DNA from: Cystobacter ferrugineus
Lineage (GTDB): Bacteria > Myxococcota > Myxococcia > Myxococcales > Myxococcaceae
NCBI RefSeq assembly: GCF_001887355.1
Contig: NZ_MPIN01000001.1
Span: 611,632 to 675,631 of the forward strand
DNA: 64,000 bases
Reading direction: 5' to 3'
Within the stretch, counting starts at the first letter, position 1, and each line of letters starts with the position of its first letter. The position numbers and the translations under genes were made by a program. Below the pieces are notes generated by a model. That model worked only from the letters and a program-made list of their open reading frames with translations. It was not told the origin of the DNA and did not search any database. Shown piece by piece: positions 34,509-43,800 of this stretch.

Positions 34509-37121
34509 TCAGGGCCCGACGAGGGCGAGCGCGCAGCGCTCCAGGTCGATGAGCTCGCGGGCCACCGCGCGCACGTCCTCGGCCGTCACCGCCGCCACGC
34601 GCTCGGAGTAGCGCAGGAAGTTCTCCCGCCCCAGGCCATAGCAGGCATCGAGCGCGATGAGCGCGGCGCGCGAGCCGTTGCGTTGCAGGCCAATCTCATG
34701 CGTGCCGATGAGGTGCTGCCGGGCCCGGGCCAGCTCGGCCTCGGGGACGGGCTCGTCCCGCACGCGCGCGAGCTGCTCGCGGATGCCCGCGAGCGCCGCC
34801 TCCACCTTCTCGGGGCTCGTGCCCATGTAGACGGCGAAGTAGCCCGGGTCCACGCCCTCCACGGAGAAGCTGCTGATGCTGTAGGCCATGGAGCGCTTGT
34901 CGCGCAGCTCCACGAAGAGCCGCCCTCCCTGGCCACTGAGCACCGTGGAGAGCACCTCCAGCACGTACCTCCGGGAGTCATCCAGCCGCACGCCCTGGAA
35001 GCCCAGCACGAGGTGCGCCTGCGCGCGCGCCAGCTCCCGCTTCGCCGTCCGGGCGCGCTCGGGCGGGGGCTCGGGCCGCACCTCGGGCGGGGGCCGCGCC
35101 TGGCCCCGGGACGTGCCAAAGGCCTCGTGCGCGAGCGCGAACACCTCGTCCGCCCGCACGTCCCCCACCACGCACAGGGTGAGCTGGGACGGGTCCATGT
35201 GCGCGGCGTGATAGGCGTGCAGCGCTTCCGGCCCCAGCCGCTCCACCGAGGCCTGCTCGCCCAGGGTCGGCAGCCGGTACGGGTGCGTCTGGAAGAGGGT
35301 GCGGTTGAAGAGATCGAAGGCCACGCCGCTGGGCTTGTCCTCGCGCGTGACGATGTCCTGCACGAGCAGCGCGCGCTCCCGCGCCACCTCGGCCTCGGGG
35401 AAGAGCGGGTGGAGCAGGCAGTCCGCGAAGAGGCGGAAGGCGGGCTGGAAGTGGCGCGAGAGGAACTCGCCGCGCAGGCCCACCGTGTTGCGTCCCCCCA
35501 TGCCCGACAGCGCACCGGTGAAGGCATCCACGAGGTGGGAGATCTCCTCCGCGTCGTGCGTGGGCGTGCCCCGGGTGAGACAGCGGCCCAGCAGCGTGGT
35601 GAGGCCGTTGGTCTCCGCCGTCTCGTAGCGCAGGCCGCCGGGGAACACGGCGCGCATGGCGAAGAGGGGCACGGCCCGCTCCTCGCGCACGAGGATGCGC
35701 GCGCCCGAGGGCAGCCGCTCCTCCACCACCCGGCCCGGGGTGGTGGCGCGCGGGCTCCTGTTCTCCTCGCGCGGTGCGCGCCCGGCCGCGGGGGGGGCCT
35801 TGGGGGCGCGGCGCTCGGGGGGCGGCGCGGCGGGCTCGCGGGGGACCCGGTCCAGAATCTCCTCGACCTGCTCCGCGCTGAAAGTGGTGCCGGGGGGCAG
35901 CAGGCCGGTGACGATGGCGTGCTCGAAGCGCAGGTAGCGCCCGGCCACCTCGCGCAGGTGCTCGGGGGTCAGCCGCGCGATGGCCTCGTAGTAGCGCGCC
36001 TCCGCCTCCAGCTCTCCCATGGAGGACTGGTAGTGGCCGAGCTTGCGCGCGAGCCCCTGCACCGTCTCGCGCTGGTAGATGGCCTCGGACTCGATGAGGG
36101 CCTTCACCGTGGCGAGTTCCTCCTCGGGCACGAGCTCCGTGCGCAGCGCGGAGAGCCCCCGCACCGTCTCCTCGAACGCCTGGGGCAGCTTGCCCGGGGG
36201 CAGGGTGAGGCTCGCGGCGAAGAGGCCCGGATCCCTCGGCGTGTACGCGTACGTGTGGATGTCATTGACGAGGCCGCGCTTGCGCTTGACCTCCAGCACC
36301 AGCCGGGAGGCCTCGCCCTGGCCGGCGATCATGGCGAGCGCATCCAGCGCGGGCACGTCCGGGTGGTTGCCCTGGGGAATGGGGAAGGCGAGGTTGAGGT
36401 AGGCCTCCTTCACCTCGTCCGGACGCAAGAGGACGCGGCGGCGGGTGGCCTGGGGCTCGCGCGGGCGCACGACGCCCCCCTCGTAGGGCCGGCCCCAGTC
36501 TCCCCCGAAGAACTCGTCCACCCATCCCCGCAGCTCCGCCTCGGTGAAGTCCCCGGTGGCCACCAGCACGAGATTGCGAGGGGTGTAGTGCCGCCGGTAG
36601 AACTCGAGCACCTTGTCCCGGCTGAAGCCGCGCACGCTCTCCGCGGTACCGATGACGGGGTGGCGGTAGGGGTGCTCCTGGTAGACGGTGGAGAAGAGAT
36701 CCCTCGAGGCCCGGCGGCCCGGCGTGTCCTGGCTGCGCTTGATCTCCTCGCACACCACCTCGATTTCCCGCGACAGCTCGCCCTCGTCGAAGGCCGAGGA
36801 GCGGATGGCATCGCCGAGGATGTCCAGCCCCATGCGGGCGTACTGGCTGGCGATGACGATGTGGTAGACGGTCTGGTCGAAGGACGTCCAGGCGTTGATC
36901 TCCCCCCCATGGGCCTCCACGTCGCGGGCGATCTCCCCGGGAGCGCGCCGGGCCGTGCCCTTGAAGAGCATGTGCTCGTGCAGGTGGGCGAGTCCGGCCT
37001 GGTCGGGGCGCTCGTCGGCGCTGCCGGCCTTCACCCACACCTGGAAGGCGGCCACCCGGGCGGCGTGCTGTTCCTCGAAGACGACGGTGAGTCCGTTGGG
37101 AAGTGTGTAGCGTTGAGCCAT
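34509..37121 (-). CDS. M16 family zinc metallopeptidase, fused two-domain form
   Basis: An 870-residue insulinase-type peptidase. The N-terminal half carries the inverted zinc motif HLHEH (His46, Glu49, His50) in GLAHLHEHMLFKG and the third ligand Glu in SREIEVVCEEIKRS. A Pro/Arg-rich linker at about 420-450 joins a second M16-like half (VEERLPSGARILVREERAVP onward) without the zinc motif. This matches fused active/inactive pairs that form a clam-shell. No signal peptide is seen with the start MAQRYTLPNG at 37121, so it may be cytosolic; the frame extends 17 residues further without gaining one. Confidence 0.9.
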   Translation of the reverse strand: MAQRYTLPNGLTVVFEEQHAARVAAFQVWVKAGSADERPDQAGLAHLHEHMLFKGTARRAPGEIARDVEAHGGEINAWTSFDQTVYHIVIASQYARMGLDILGDAIRSSAFDEGELSREIEVVCEEIKRSQDTPGRRASRDLFSTVYQEHPYRHPVIGTAESVRGFSRDKVLEFYRRHYTPRNLVLVATGDFTEAELRGWVDEFFGGDWGRPYEGGVVRPREPQATRRRVLLRPDEVKEAYLNLAFPIPQGNHPDVPALDALAMIAGQGEASRLVLEVKRKRGLVNDIHTYAYTPRDPGLFAASLTLPPGKLPQAFEETVRGLSALRTELVPEEELATVKALIESEAIYQRETVQGLARKLGHYQSSMGELEAEARYYEAIARLTPEHLREVAGRYLRFEHAIVTGLLPPGTTFSAEQVEEILDRVPREPAAPPPERRAPKAPPAAGRAPREENRSPRATTPGRVVEERLPSGARILVREERAVPLFAMRAVFPGGLRYETAETNGLTTLLGRCLTRGTPTHDAEEISHLVDAFTGALSGMGGRNTVGLRGEFLSRHFQPAFRLFADCLLHPLFPEAEVARERALLVQDIVTREDKPSGVAFDLFNRTLFQTHPYRLPTLGEQASVERLGPEALHAYHAAHMDPSQLTLCVVGDVRADEVFALAHEAFGTSRGQARPPPEVRPEPPPERARTAKRELARAQAHLVLGFQGVRLDDSRRYVLEVLSTVLSGQGGRLFVELRDKRSMAYSISSFSVEGVDPGYFAVYMGTSPEKVEAALAGIREQLARVRDEPVPEAELARARQHLIGTHEIGLQRNGSRAALIALDACYGLGRENFLRYSERVAAVTAEDVRAVARELIDLERCALALVGP

Positions 37122-37281
37122 GGAACAGTTGACCCTGGCACTGGTAGGAGGGGGTGGCAAGGCGTCCGGCACCCTTGGAGCCCCCCCGACGTACGCCTGG
37201 AGACCAATCAGGAGGACGGGGTAGGTGCTGGGAGCGGTGTTCGGTGGAGAAGCCGTGGCGCGGGCGGTAACCTGGAATCAC

Positions 37282-38532
37282 ATGGCGTCGTCAGAGGAAG
37301 TGGATCCACTCGCCGAGCTACGAGAGGGGGAGGGCTTGGACGCGGAAGCGGCCGCCACGGTCGCGCCTCCTCCGCTCCCCCCACGCCGGCCCGCGCCGGT
37401 GGCCCTCCGTCCGGCGATGACCCTGCCCGCCGTGAGGCTGCCCTCGCGCCCCTCGGCCTCCGTGGAGAAGGAGCCCACGGCGGCGCGCCCGCGCGAGCCG
37501 GCGCGCGCGGGATCGGCCGAGGCCCGGGTGGCGCAGCTCGAGGCGGAGCTGCTCCAGGTGGAGGAGGATCGCAAGGATCTCTCGCGCTCGCTCGCGGATG
37601 TGGAAGCGGAGCTGGCGCGGGTGTCGGACGAGCTGAAGCGGGAGCGGGAGTCGCGCGGCGCGCTCGCCGAGGAGCTCATCGAGGCGAAGGAGGCGCTGTC
37701 GCTCGCGCAGGATCGGGTGTCGGAACTGGTGACCGAGCACCTCGAGACGCAAGGCGCGCTGGAGGCCGTCCGGGACGAGTACCAGTCCACACTGGTCGAG
37801 TTGGAGCAGACCACGGAGCGGTTGCAGGAGGCCGAGCGGGAGCGGGAGCTCGCCGCGGCGGAGCGCACGGGGTTGTCGGTGCGGGTGGGGCAGTTGGAGT
37901 CGCTGCTCGCGGATGCCGAGTGGTCGAACAACTCGCTGGAGGAGGTGCGCGCGCACACCCTGGAGCTGGAGGCCGAGCGCGATGGGGCGCTGGCCGAGAG
38001 CGGGGATCTCTCCGAGAAGCTGGCGCTGGCGGAGGCGGAGGTGGAGCGGCTGCGCGAGCGGATGGAGTCGGAAGTGGCGGCGCTGGGCGAGGTGGTGGAG
38101 TCCGCCGAGGCGAACGCGGCACGGCTGGAGGAAGAGCTGCGCACGGTGACGGCGGACCGGCAGGATCTCTCGCGCGCGCTGGCCGAGGTGGAGGCGGAGC
38201 TGGCGTCGCTGCGGAGCGCGAAGAAGGAACCGCTCGAGGAGTCGGAGGAGGGGATCGCCGGGAGCCGGGCGCTCGAGGCCGAGGCCCAGGCGGAGCGGCT
38301 GCGCCAGCGGGTGAAGGTGCTGGAGGACGCGCTGGAGGTGGCCCGGCGCAAGAATCCGGCCCCGGCCCCGGACGCCGAGCTGATCGCCGAGCGCGACCAG
38401 CTCCGGGAGGACGTCGCCTCGATGAAGCGCAAGCTGATGGTGGCGGAGCTGGCGCTGGAGACGGCGGCCAGCAACAAGATGAAGGTGGCGCGGTTGGAGG
38501 CGGAGCTCGCGCAACTGAAGAAGGCGAAGTAG
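37282..38532 (+). CDS. Long coiled-coil protein
   Basis: A 416-residue acidic protein. The N-terminal 70 residues are Pro/Ala-rich and disordered. Residues about 75-290 and 310-416 are near-continuous heptad coiled coil rich in Glu, Leu, Ala and Arg (for example VAQLEAELLQVEEDRKDLSR). No enzyme motif, signal peptide or membrane segment is present. Such proteins in myxobacteria may act as cytoskeletal or polar scaffolds (AglZ-like), but there is no receiver domain here and no such claim is made. It ends 3 bp before hemW, so the two are an operon. The start ATG 37282 is the first Met of the charged N-terminus. Confidence 0.65.
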   Translation: MASSEEVDPLAELREGEGLDAEAAATVAPPPLPPRRPAPVALRPAMTLPAVRLPSRPSASVEKEPTAARPREPARAGSAEARVAQLEAELLQVEEDRKDLSRSLADVEAELARVSDELKRERESRGALAEELIEAKEALSLAQDRVSELVTEHLETQGALEAVRDEYQSTLVELEQTTERLQEAERERELAAAERTGLSVRVGQLESLLADAEWSNNSLEEVRAHTLELEAERDGALAESGDLSEKLALAEAEVERLRERMESEVAALGEVVESAEANAARLEEELRTVTADRQDLSRALAEVEAELASLRSAKKEPLEESEEGIAGSRALEAEAQAERLRQRVKVLEDALEVARRKNPAPAPDAELIAERDQLREDVASMKRKLMVAELALETAASNKMKVARLEAELAQLKKAK

Positions 38533-38535
38533 GGG

Positions 38536-39759
38536 ATGGACTTCGCGGGTCCCATCGACGCCCTCACGGGCACTCCCGCGGCGCGCTTCGGGCTGTACGT
38601 GCACTTCCCCTACTGCGTGTCCAAGTGCCCCTATTGCGACTTCGCGGTGGCGGTGGTGCGCGAGGTGCCCGAGGAGCGCTACGCCCGCGCGGTGCTCACG
38701 GAGCTGGACGCGCGGCTCGCGGCGGACCCCTCGCTGCGCGAGCGCACGCTGGAGTCCATCTTCCTCGGCGGCGGCACGCCGTCCCTGTGGCATCCCCGGT
38801 GGGTGGCGCACGTGCTGGAGGGCGTGGCGGCGCGGCTGCGCGTGGCGCCGGGGGCCGAGGTGTCCCTGGAAGCCAACCCGAGCCTCGCGGACGCCGGGCG
38901 CTTCGCGGGCTACCGGGCCGCGGGCGTCAACCGGTTGTCGCTGGGCGTGCAGTCCTTCCAGGAGCAGACGCTCCAGGCGCTGGGGCGCGAGCACTCGGGG
39001 GCGCAGGCGGTGGCCGCGTTCGAGACGGCCCGGCGCGCGGGCTTCGACGTGGTGTCCATGGACTTCATCTATGGCGTGCACGGCCAGACTCGCGCGCAGG
39101 TGGAGGCGGATGCGCGCCAGGCGGTGGCCCTTCGGCCCGAGCACCTGTCCACCTATGCGCTGACGGTGGAGCGCGAGGTGCTGGCCGTGGCCACGCCGCT
39201 GTCCCGGCAGCTCGACCAGGGGGTGCTGGCGTTGCCCTCGGACGAGGCCGTGGTGGAGATGGCCCAGACGGTGCGCGACGTCTACGCCGAGGGTGGACTG
39301 CACCGCTACGAAATCTCCAACCATGCCCGGCCGGGGTTCAGCTCGCGCCACAACGCGCTGTACTGGACCGGGGGCGAGTACCTCGCGCTGGGCGTGGGGG
39401 CCACGGGCATGTGGCTCACCTCACCCTCAGGGGCCCCTCCCGAGGGCTCGCGCTATGTGAATCCGCGCGGCTCGGGCGCGTACCTGCGCGCGGTGGAGGA
39501 GGGCCGGCCGGTGGAGGCGAGCCGGGAGGCCCTGGGTCCCGAGGAGCTCTTCGCCGAGCGCCTGTCCATGGGGCTGCGGCTGCGCTCCGGCGTGGACTGG
39601 GAAGCGGTGTGCGCGCGCTACGGCCAGTCCCCCGAGCCCCGCCGGGCCGAGGTGGGGCGGCTGGTGCGCCATGGCCTCGCCCGGCTCGAGGGCTCCCGGC
39701 TCGTGCTCACCGACGCGGGCGCGGACGTGCACAGCGCCATCTGCGCGCGCCTGCTGTGA
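38536..39759 (+). CDS. hemW: Radical SAM protein HemW (heme chaperone)
   Basis: A 407-residue protein of the HemN/HemW family. The [4Fe-4S] cluster motif CxxxCxxC is Cys27, Cys31, Cys34 in YCVSKCPYCDF. The AdoMet-side motif LGGGTPSLW follows, then the family segments NRLSLGVQSF and MDFIYGVHGQT. HemW binds heme and helps deliver it to membrane targets; true HemN coproporphyrinogen dehydrogenases have an extra Cys and N-terminal extension that are missing here. The last 70 residues form a winged-helix-like C-domain. Translation is probably coupled to the coiled-coil gene 3 bp upstream. Confidence 0.92.
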   Translation: MDFAGPIDALTGTPAARFGLYVHFPYCVSKCPYCDFAVAVVREVPEERYARAVLTELDARLAADPSLRERTLESIFLGGGTPSLWHPRWVAHVLEGVAARLRVAPGAEVSLEANPSLADAGRFAGYRAAGVNRLSLGVQSFQEQTLQALGREHSGAQAVAAFETARRAGFDVVSMDFIYGVHGQTRAQVEADARQAVALRPEHLSTYALTVEREVLAVATPLSRQLDQGVLALPSDEAVVEMAQTVRDVYAEGGLHRYEISNHARPGFSSRHNALYWTGGEYLALGVGATGMWLTSPSGAPPEGSRYVNPRGSGAYLRAVEEGRPVEASREALGPEELFAERLSMGLRLRSGVDWEAVCARYGQSPEPRRAEVGRLVRHGLARLEGSRLVLTDAGADVHSAICARLL

Positions 39760-39786
39760 GCCCCGCCGTGCTTCCCACCGTGCTCC

Positions 39787-40731
39787 TCAGGGAGCGCTGA
39801 CCGGCAGCTCCACGCGGCCCTCGGGGTAGAGGGCGGTGAGCTTGCCTCCACGCAGCTCCAGCGCCGCGAGGTGGTGGCCGTAGCCGGTGCTCAGGCCGGT
39901 GTCGATGAACACCGCCTTGCCGCCCCAGCGCGTGCGGATCTTCCCCTCTCGCTCGGTGGTGTGACCCATCACCATGCGCCTGGCGCCGAAGCGGGCGAGC
40001 ACGGTGTCGAGCGCCGCCTGCGTGTCCTCGTTCCCGAGCGCGTAACCCCGGAACCACAGGGGTCCCTCCGGCGACGTCGCGCCCCCGGGAGGCTGGCCCT
40101 CGGTCAGGTCCTGCCGCACCCAGCGGTTGAGCTCGGCCAGCGTCTGGGCGGGCACTCCGGGAGCGATGCCACCGTGCACGAAGAGGGTGTCGTTGATGCG
40201 CACCGCCGCGGCATGGGTGCGCAGCCATCGCCCATAGCGCCCCTGGGGCCCGTAGGCGGCCCGGTGCCCGGCCAGTCCCCCCTCGGTGGGTCCGCCCGCC
40301 AGATCCGCGAACGAGGCCAGCTCTCCGGGCGTGGCGTAGCGCAGGTCGCCGAGCATGTTCATCACCTCGTGGTTGCCCAGCAGCGCATGCACCCGGCCAC
40401 CCGCGGCGAGCGCCTCCTTCTCCAGCCGCATCAGCAAGTCATAGGCCTCGCGCGTCTGGTCTCCCCGGTCGGGAATGTCTCCCGTCTGCACCAGGTGCGT
40501 CTTGCCCCCGCTCCAGCGCCCCCGGGCGTCGATGAGCCCGGCCAGCTTCAGCACGGCCTTCAACGCGTCCACGTCTCCGTGCACGTCACCCACCGCCACC
40601 ACGCGCTCCACGCCGGAGAAGGTATCCGGGGCGTCTTGTTTCGCGCGCGACGGGAGCGACGGGGGGGCCGCCGCGAGCAGCAAGGGAATCATCAACACCA
40701 GGAGTCCTGGGCGGGGGGCGGGGGACGACAT
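39787..40731 (-). CDS. Exported metallophosphoesterase (Shewanella-like phosphatase type)
   Basis: A 314-residue protein with an N-terminal signal peptide (LLVLMIPLLLAAAPPSLPSRA). The calcineurin-like metal motifs are all present: GDVHGD, GDIPDRGD, GNHEV and a later GHTTEREG. This arrangement, with an extended insert between GNHE and the VHGGI motif, matches bacterial Shewanella-like PPP phosphatases acting on phosphoproteins or small phosphates in the periplasm. The start at 40731 places the signal peptide correctly. It converges with hemW and lies 100 bp downstream of the giant OmpA gene. Confidence 0.88.
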   Translation of the reverse strand: MSSPAPRPGLLVLMIPLLLAAAPPSLPSRAKQDAPDTFSGVERVVAVGDVHGDVDALKAVLKLAGLIDARGRWSGGKTHLVQTGDIPDRGDQTREAYDLLMRLEKEALAAGGRVHALLGNHEVMNMLGDLRYATPGELASFADLAGGPTEGGLAGHRAAYGPQGRYGRWLRTHAAAVRINDTLFVHGGIAPGVPAQTLAELNRWVRQDLTEGQPPGGATSPEGPLWFRGYALGNEDTQAALDTVLARFGARRMVMGHTTEREGKIRTRWGGKAVFIDTGLSTGYGHHLAALELRGGKLTALYPEGRVELPVSAP

Positions 40732-40832
40732 GGCTTCTTCCTCACGAGGGGGTCCATACACGAACGCGAACGGCGCGAGCAGGTCATCTCGCCTGCCCGC
40801 GCCGTCCCTGTCCAGCGACTCCGAAGGGGAAA

Positions 40833-43800
40833 TCACGGAGTCTTCTGCACGTCCTGCCCGCTCATCTTCAGGATGTTGAACTCGACGCGGCGGTTGCTCT
40901 CCCGGCCCGACGCCTTCTTGTTGTTGTCCACCGGCCGCGTCTCGCCAAACCCCACGGCATCCAGGCGCTCCCCGGCGATGCCCTCGCGGATGAGGAAGGC
41001 ACGCACCTTGTCCGCGCGGCGCTGGGACAGCCGCAGGTTGCTCGCGTCATTGCCATGGTTGTCCGTGTGGCCCTCCACGCGCAGCAGCTCGATCCGCGGG
41101 TTGGCCTTGAGCACCGAGGCCACCTGCTTCAGCAGGCTGAACGACTTGGGCAGGATGACGTCCCTGGCCGTGGCGAAATACACCTTGTCCAGGATGGCGA
41201 TGCGGTTGGACTCCAGGCGCACCTTGGACTTGCCCTGGTCCGGGCAGCCGTCCTCGTCCTTCACGCCGTTGATGACCTCCGGCTCGTTCGGGCACTGGTC
41301 GCGCGTGTCCGGCACGCCGTCCTGATCATTGTCCGGATCCGGGCAGCCATCCTCGTCCTGGAAGCCGTCCTTGTCCTCGGCCTGCAGGGGGCACTTGTCC
41401 TGCGAGTCCAGGAGCCCATCCCCATCCGAGTCCTTGGCCGGAGCCTCATCCGGGCAGCCGTCCTCGTCCTGGAACCGATTGACCGTCTCGGGCTCGTTCG
41501 GGCACCGGTCCGTCACGTCCGGACGTCCATCCTTGTCGTTGTCCCGATCCGGGCAGCCATCCTGGTCCTCGAAGCCGTCCTTGTCCTCGGCCTTCGCGGG
41601 GCACTGGTCGGCCGTGTCTGGGATGCCATCGCCGTCCGTGTCGACGGGCGCGGCCTCGGGAGCGGGAGCGGCCTCGGCAGCCTCCTCGGCAGCGGCCTCG
41701 GGAGTGGGAGCGGCGGCGGGAGCGGCCGAGGCGCGCTCTCCGGGCTGGTGCCAGTCGATGCCCGCGAAGACGCGGAAGGCGGGCGTGCCGTAGCCCCGGG
41801 TGAGGCCCGGGCCACCGCCCACGTGGGCCGACAGTCCGGGCGAGAAGCGGTACTGCAACGCCGCGAGCACCTCCAGCGGCAGCGCCCCGAAGCCCGTGTG
41901 GTTCAACCCGTACGAGCCCGCGAGATTGGCCCGCAGCGCGAGCTTCTCGGTGAAGGGGATCTGCGCGCCCAGCGCGTACATCAGCTCGGTGCCGGTGCGC
42001 AGGTTGCGCAGCTGCTCCGCGCGCTGGATGCTGGCGCCCAGGTTGGCCACCAGCCGCGCGCCCCTGTCACGGCCCCACTCCGCGATGAGCTGGGGCCGGG
42101 CACTCACGCCCGCGCCACCGCGGAACGCCTCGCCTCCCGCGCTGGGCAGCAGCACGGGGACGACGAGGCCCAGGCCGAAGTTCTCCGACGACACCAGGTT
42201 CAGCTTGGGCACCAGCCGCACGTCGCCCAGGCCCGCGCCCGCCACCCCTTGCGCGAAGGCGGGCGTGAAGCCGGCTCCCGACTCCGAGGACTGGTAGGTG
42301 ATGGGCAGCACCACGCCCAGCTCGAACCGGTTCCACAACGACAGCGAGCCCATCACATCCAGCGTCGCCTGGTGGGCGACGAGCTCGTAGACGTAGCGGT
42401 CCGTGGCCGGGTTGTAGAAGCCCAGCGGGTTGCTCGCGTAGTTGACCGACGCCCCGAGGTGCCAGCCCAGGTGGTGGTCCACCCGGGCGCCATGCACGCC
42501 GAGGATGTCCGTGGCGCCGGGGCCGGGCTTGTAGCGCTGCACGTCGATGGACTGCGACAGCGGGGAGGGGGAGACGACCTGGGCGTCCGCCGCCGGAGCG
42601 GACAGCACGCCGGCGAGCCCCAGCAGGCCCCCGAGCACGCCCGGACGCGAAGCGCGTCGCGAGCGCAGCCACGGCAGGCCGAGCAGGGCCATGGTCAGCC
42701 ACGCGAGCGGAGCGCCGCCCGAGGTGCTGCAACCCCGGCCGCCGAGCAGCAGGTCATCGTTGCCATCCAGCGGGTTGGTGTGGGCCTTCTTTTCCTCGCC
42801 GTCGGACGTGCCACCCCCGTCGGTGTCGCGGTTGCGCGGGTCGGTCTCGCCGTCGTCCACGGTGCCGTTGTGGTTCGCGTCCTCCTCGCCATCGGAGAGC
42901 CCATCGCCGTCGGTGTCCGGGTTGTTCGGATCCGTGCCGTGGTCGAGCTCGACGCCGTCGGAGAGGCCGTCACCATCTGAGTCCGTCGCGAACTTGTCAT
43001 CCGCGGGGTCGAGCGGATCGGTCTCGCCCGGGTCGACGGTTCCGTTGTGGTTCTTGTCCTCGACGCCGTCGGGCACGCCACCCCCGTCGGTGTCGGCCTT
43101 GCGCGGGTCGGTCTCACCCGGGTCCACGATGCCGTCGTGGTTCTTGTCCTCGATACCATCGAGGATTCCGTCCCCGTCGGAGTCTGGGTTGTTCGGATCC
43201 GTGCCCGTGGCGACCTCGATGTTGTCGGTGATGCCGTCACCGTCGGTGTCGCGCGTGGGGTCGTCATCCGCGGGATTGAGCGGGTCGGTCTCGTCCTCGT
43301 CCACCTGGCCGTTGTGGTTCTTGTCCTCGGCGCCGTCGATCACGCCGCCACCGTCGGTGTCGGGGTTGCGCGGGTCGGTCTCGCCCTCGTCCACCTTGCC
43401 GTCGTGGTTCTTGTCCTCGAGGCCATCGGGCAGGCCATCCGCATCGGAGTCGGTCTTGCGCGGATCGGTCTCGCCCGGGTCCACGGTGCCGTCGTGGTTC
43501 TTGTCCTCGACCCCATCGGGGATGCCGTCTCCGTCGGAGTCGGCCTTGCGCGGGTCGGTCTCGCCCGGGTCGACGGTGCCGTTGTGGTTTCTGTCCTCGA
43601 CCCCATCGAGGATGCCGTCCCCATCGGTGTCGGGGTTGTTGGGATCGGTGTTCGTCGCCTGCTCGATGACGTCGATGATGCCGTCCCCGTCGGTGTCGCG
43701 CGTGACGTCATCCGAGGCGTCGCGCGGGTCGGTCTCGCCCGGGTCCACGATGCCGTCGTGGTTCCTGTCCTCGATGCCATCGGGCACGCCACCGTAGTCA

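Noticed and set aside
34320-39800. Open frame of 1826 codons on the plus strand across the M16, coiled-coil and hemW genes
   Set aside because: It runs through four well-supported genes on both strands and gives low-complexity Arg/Gly/Ala sequence.
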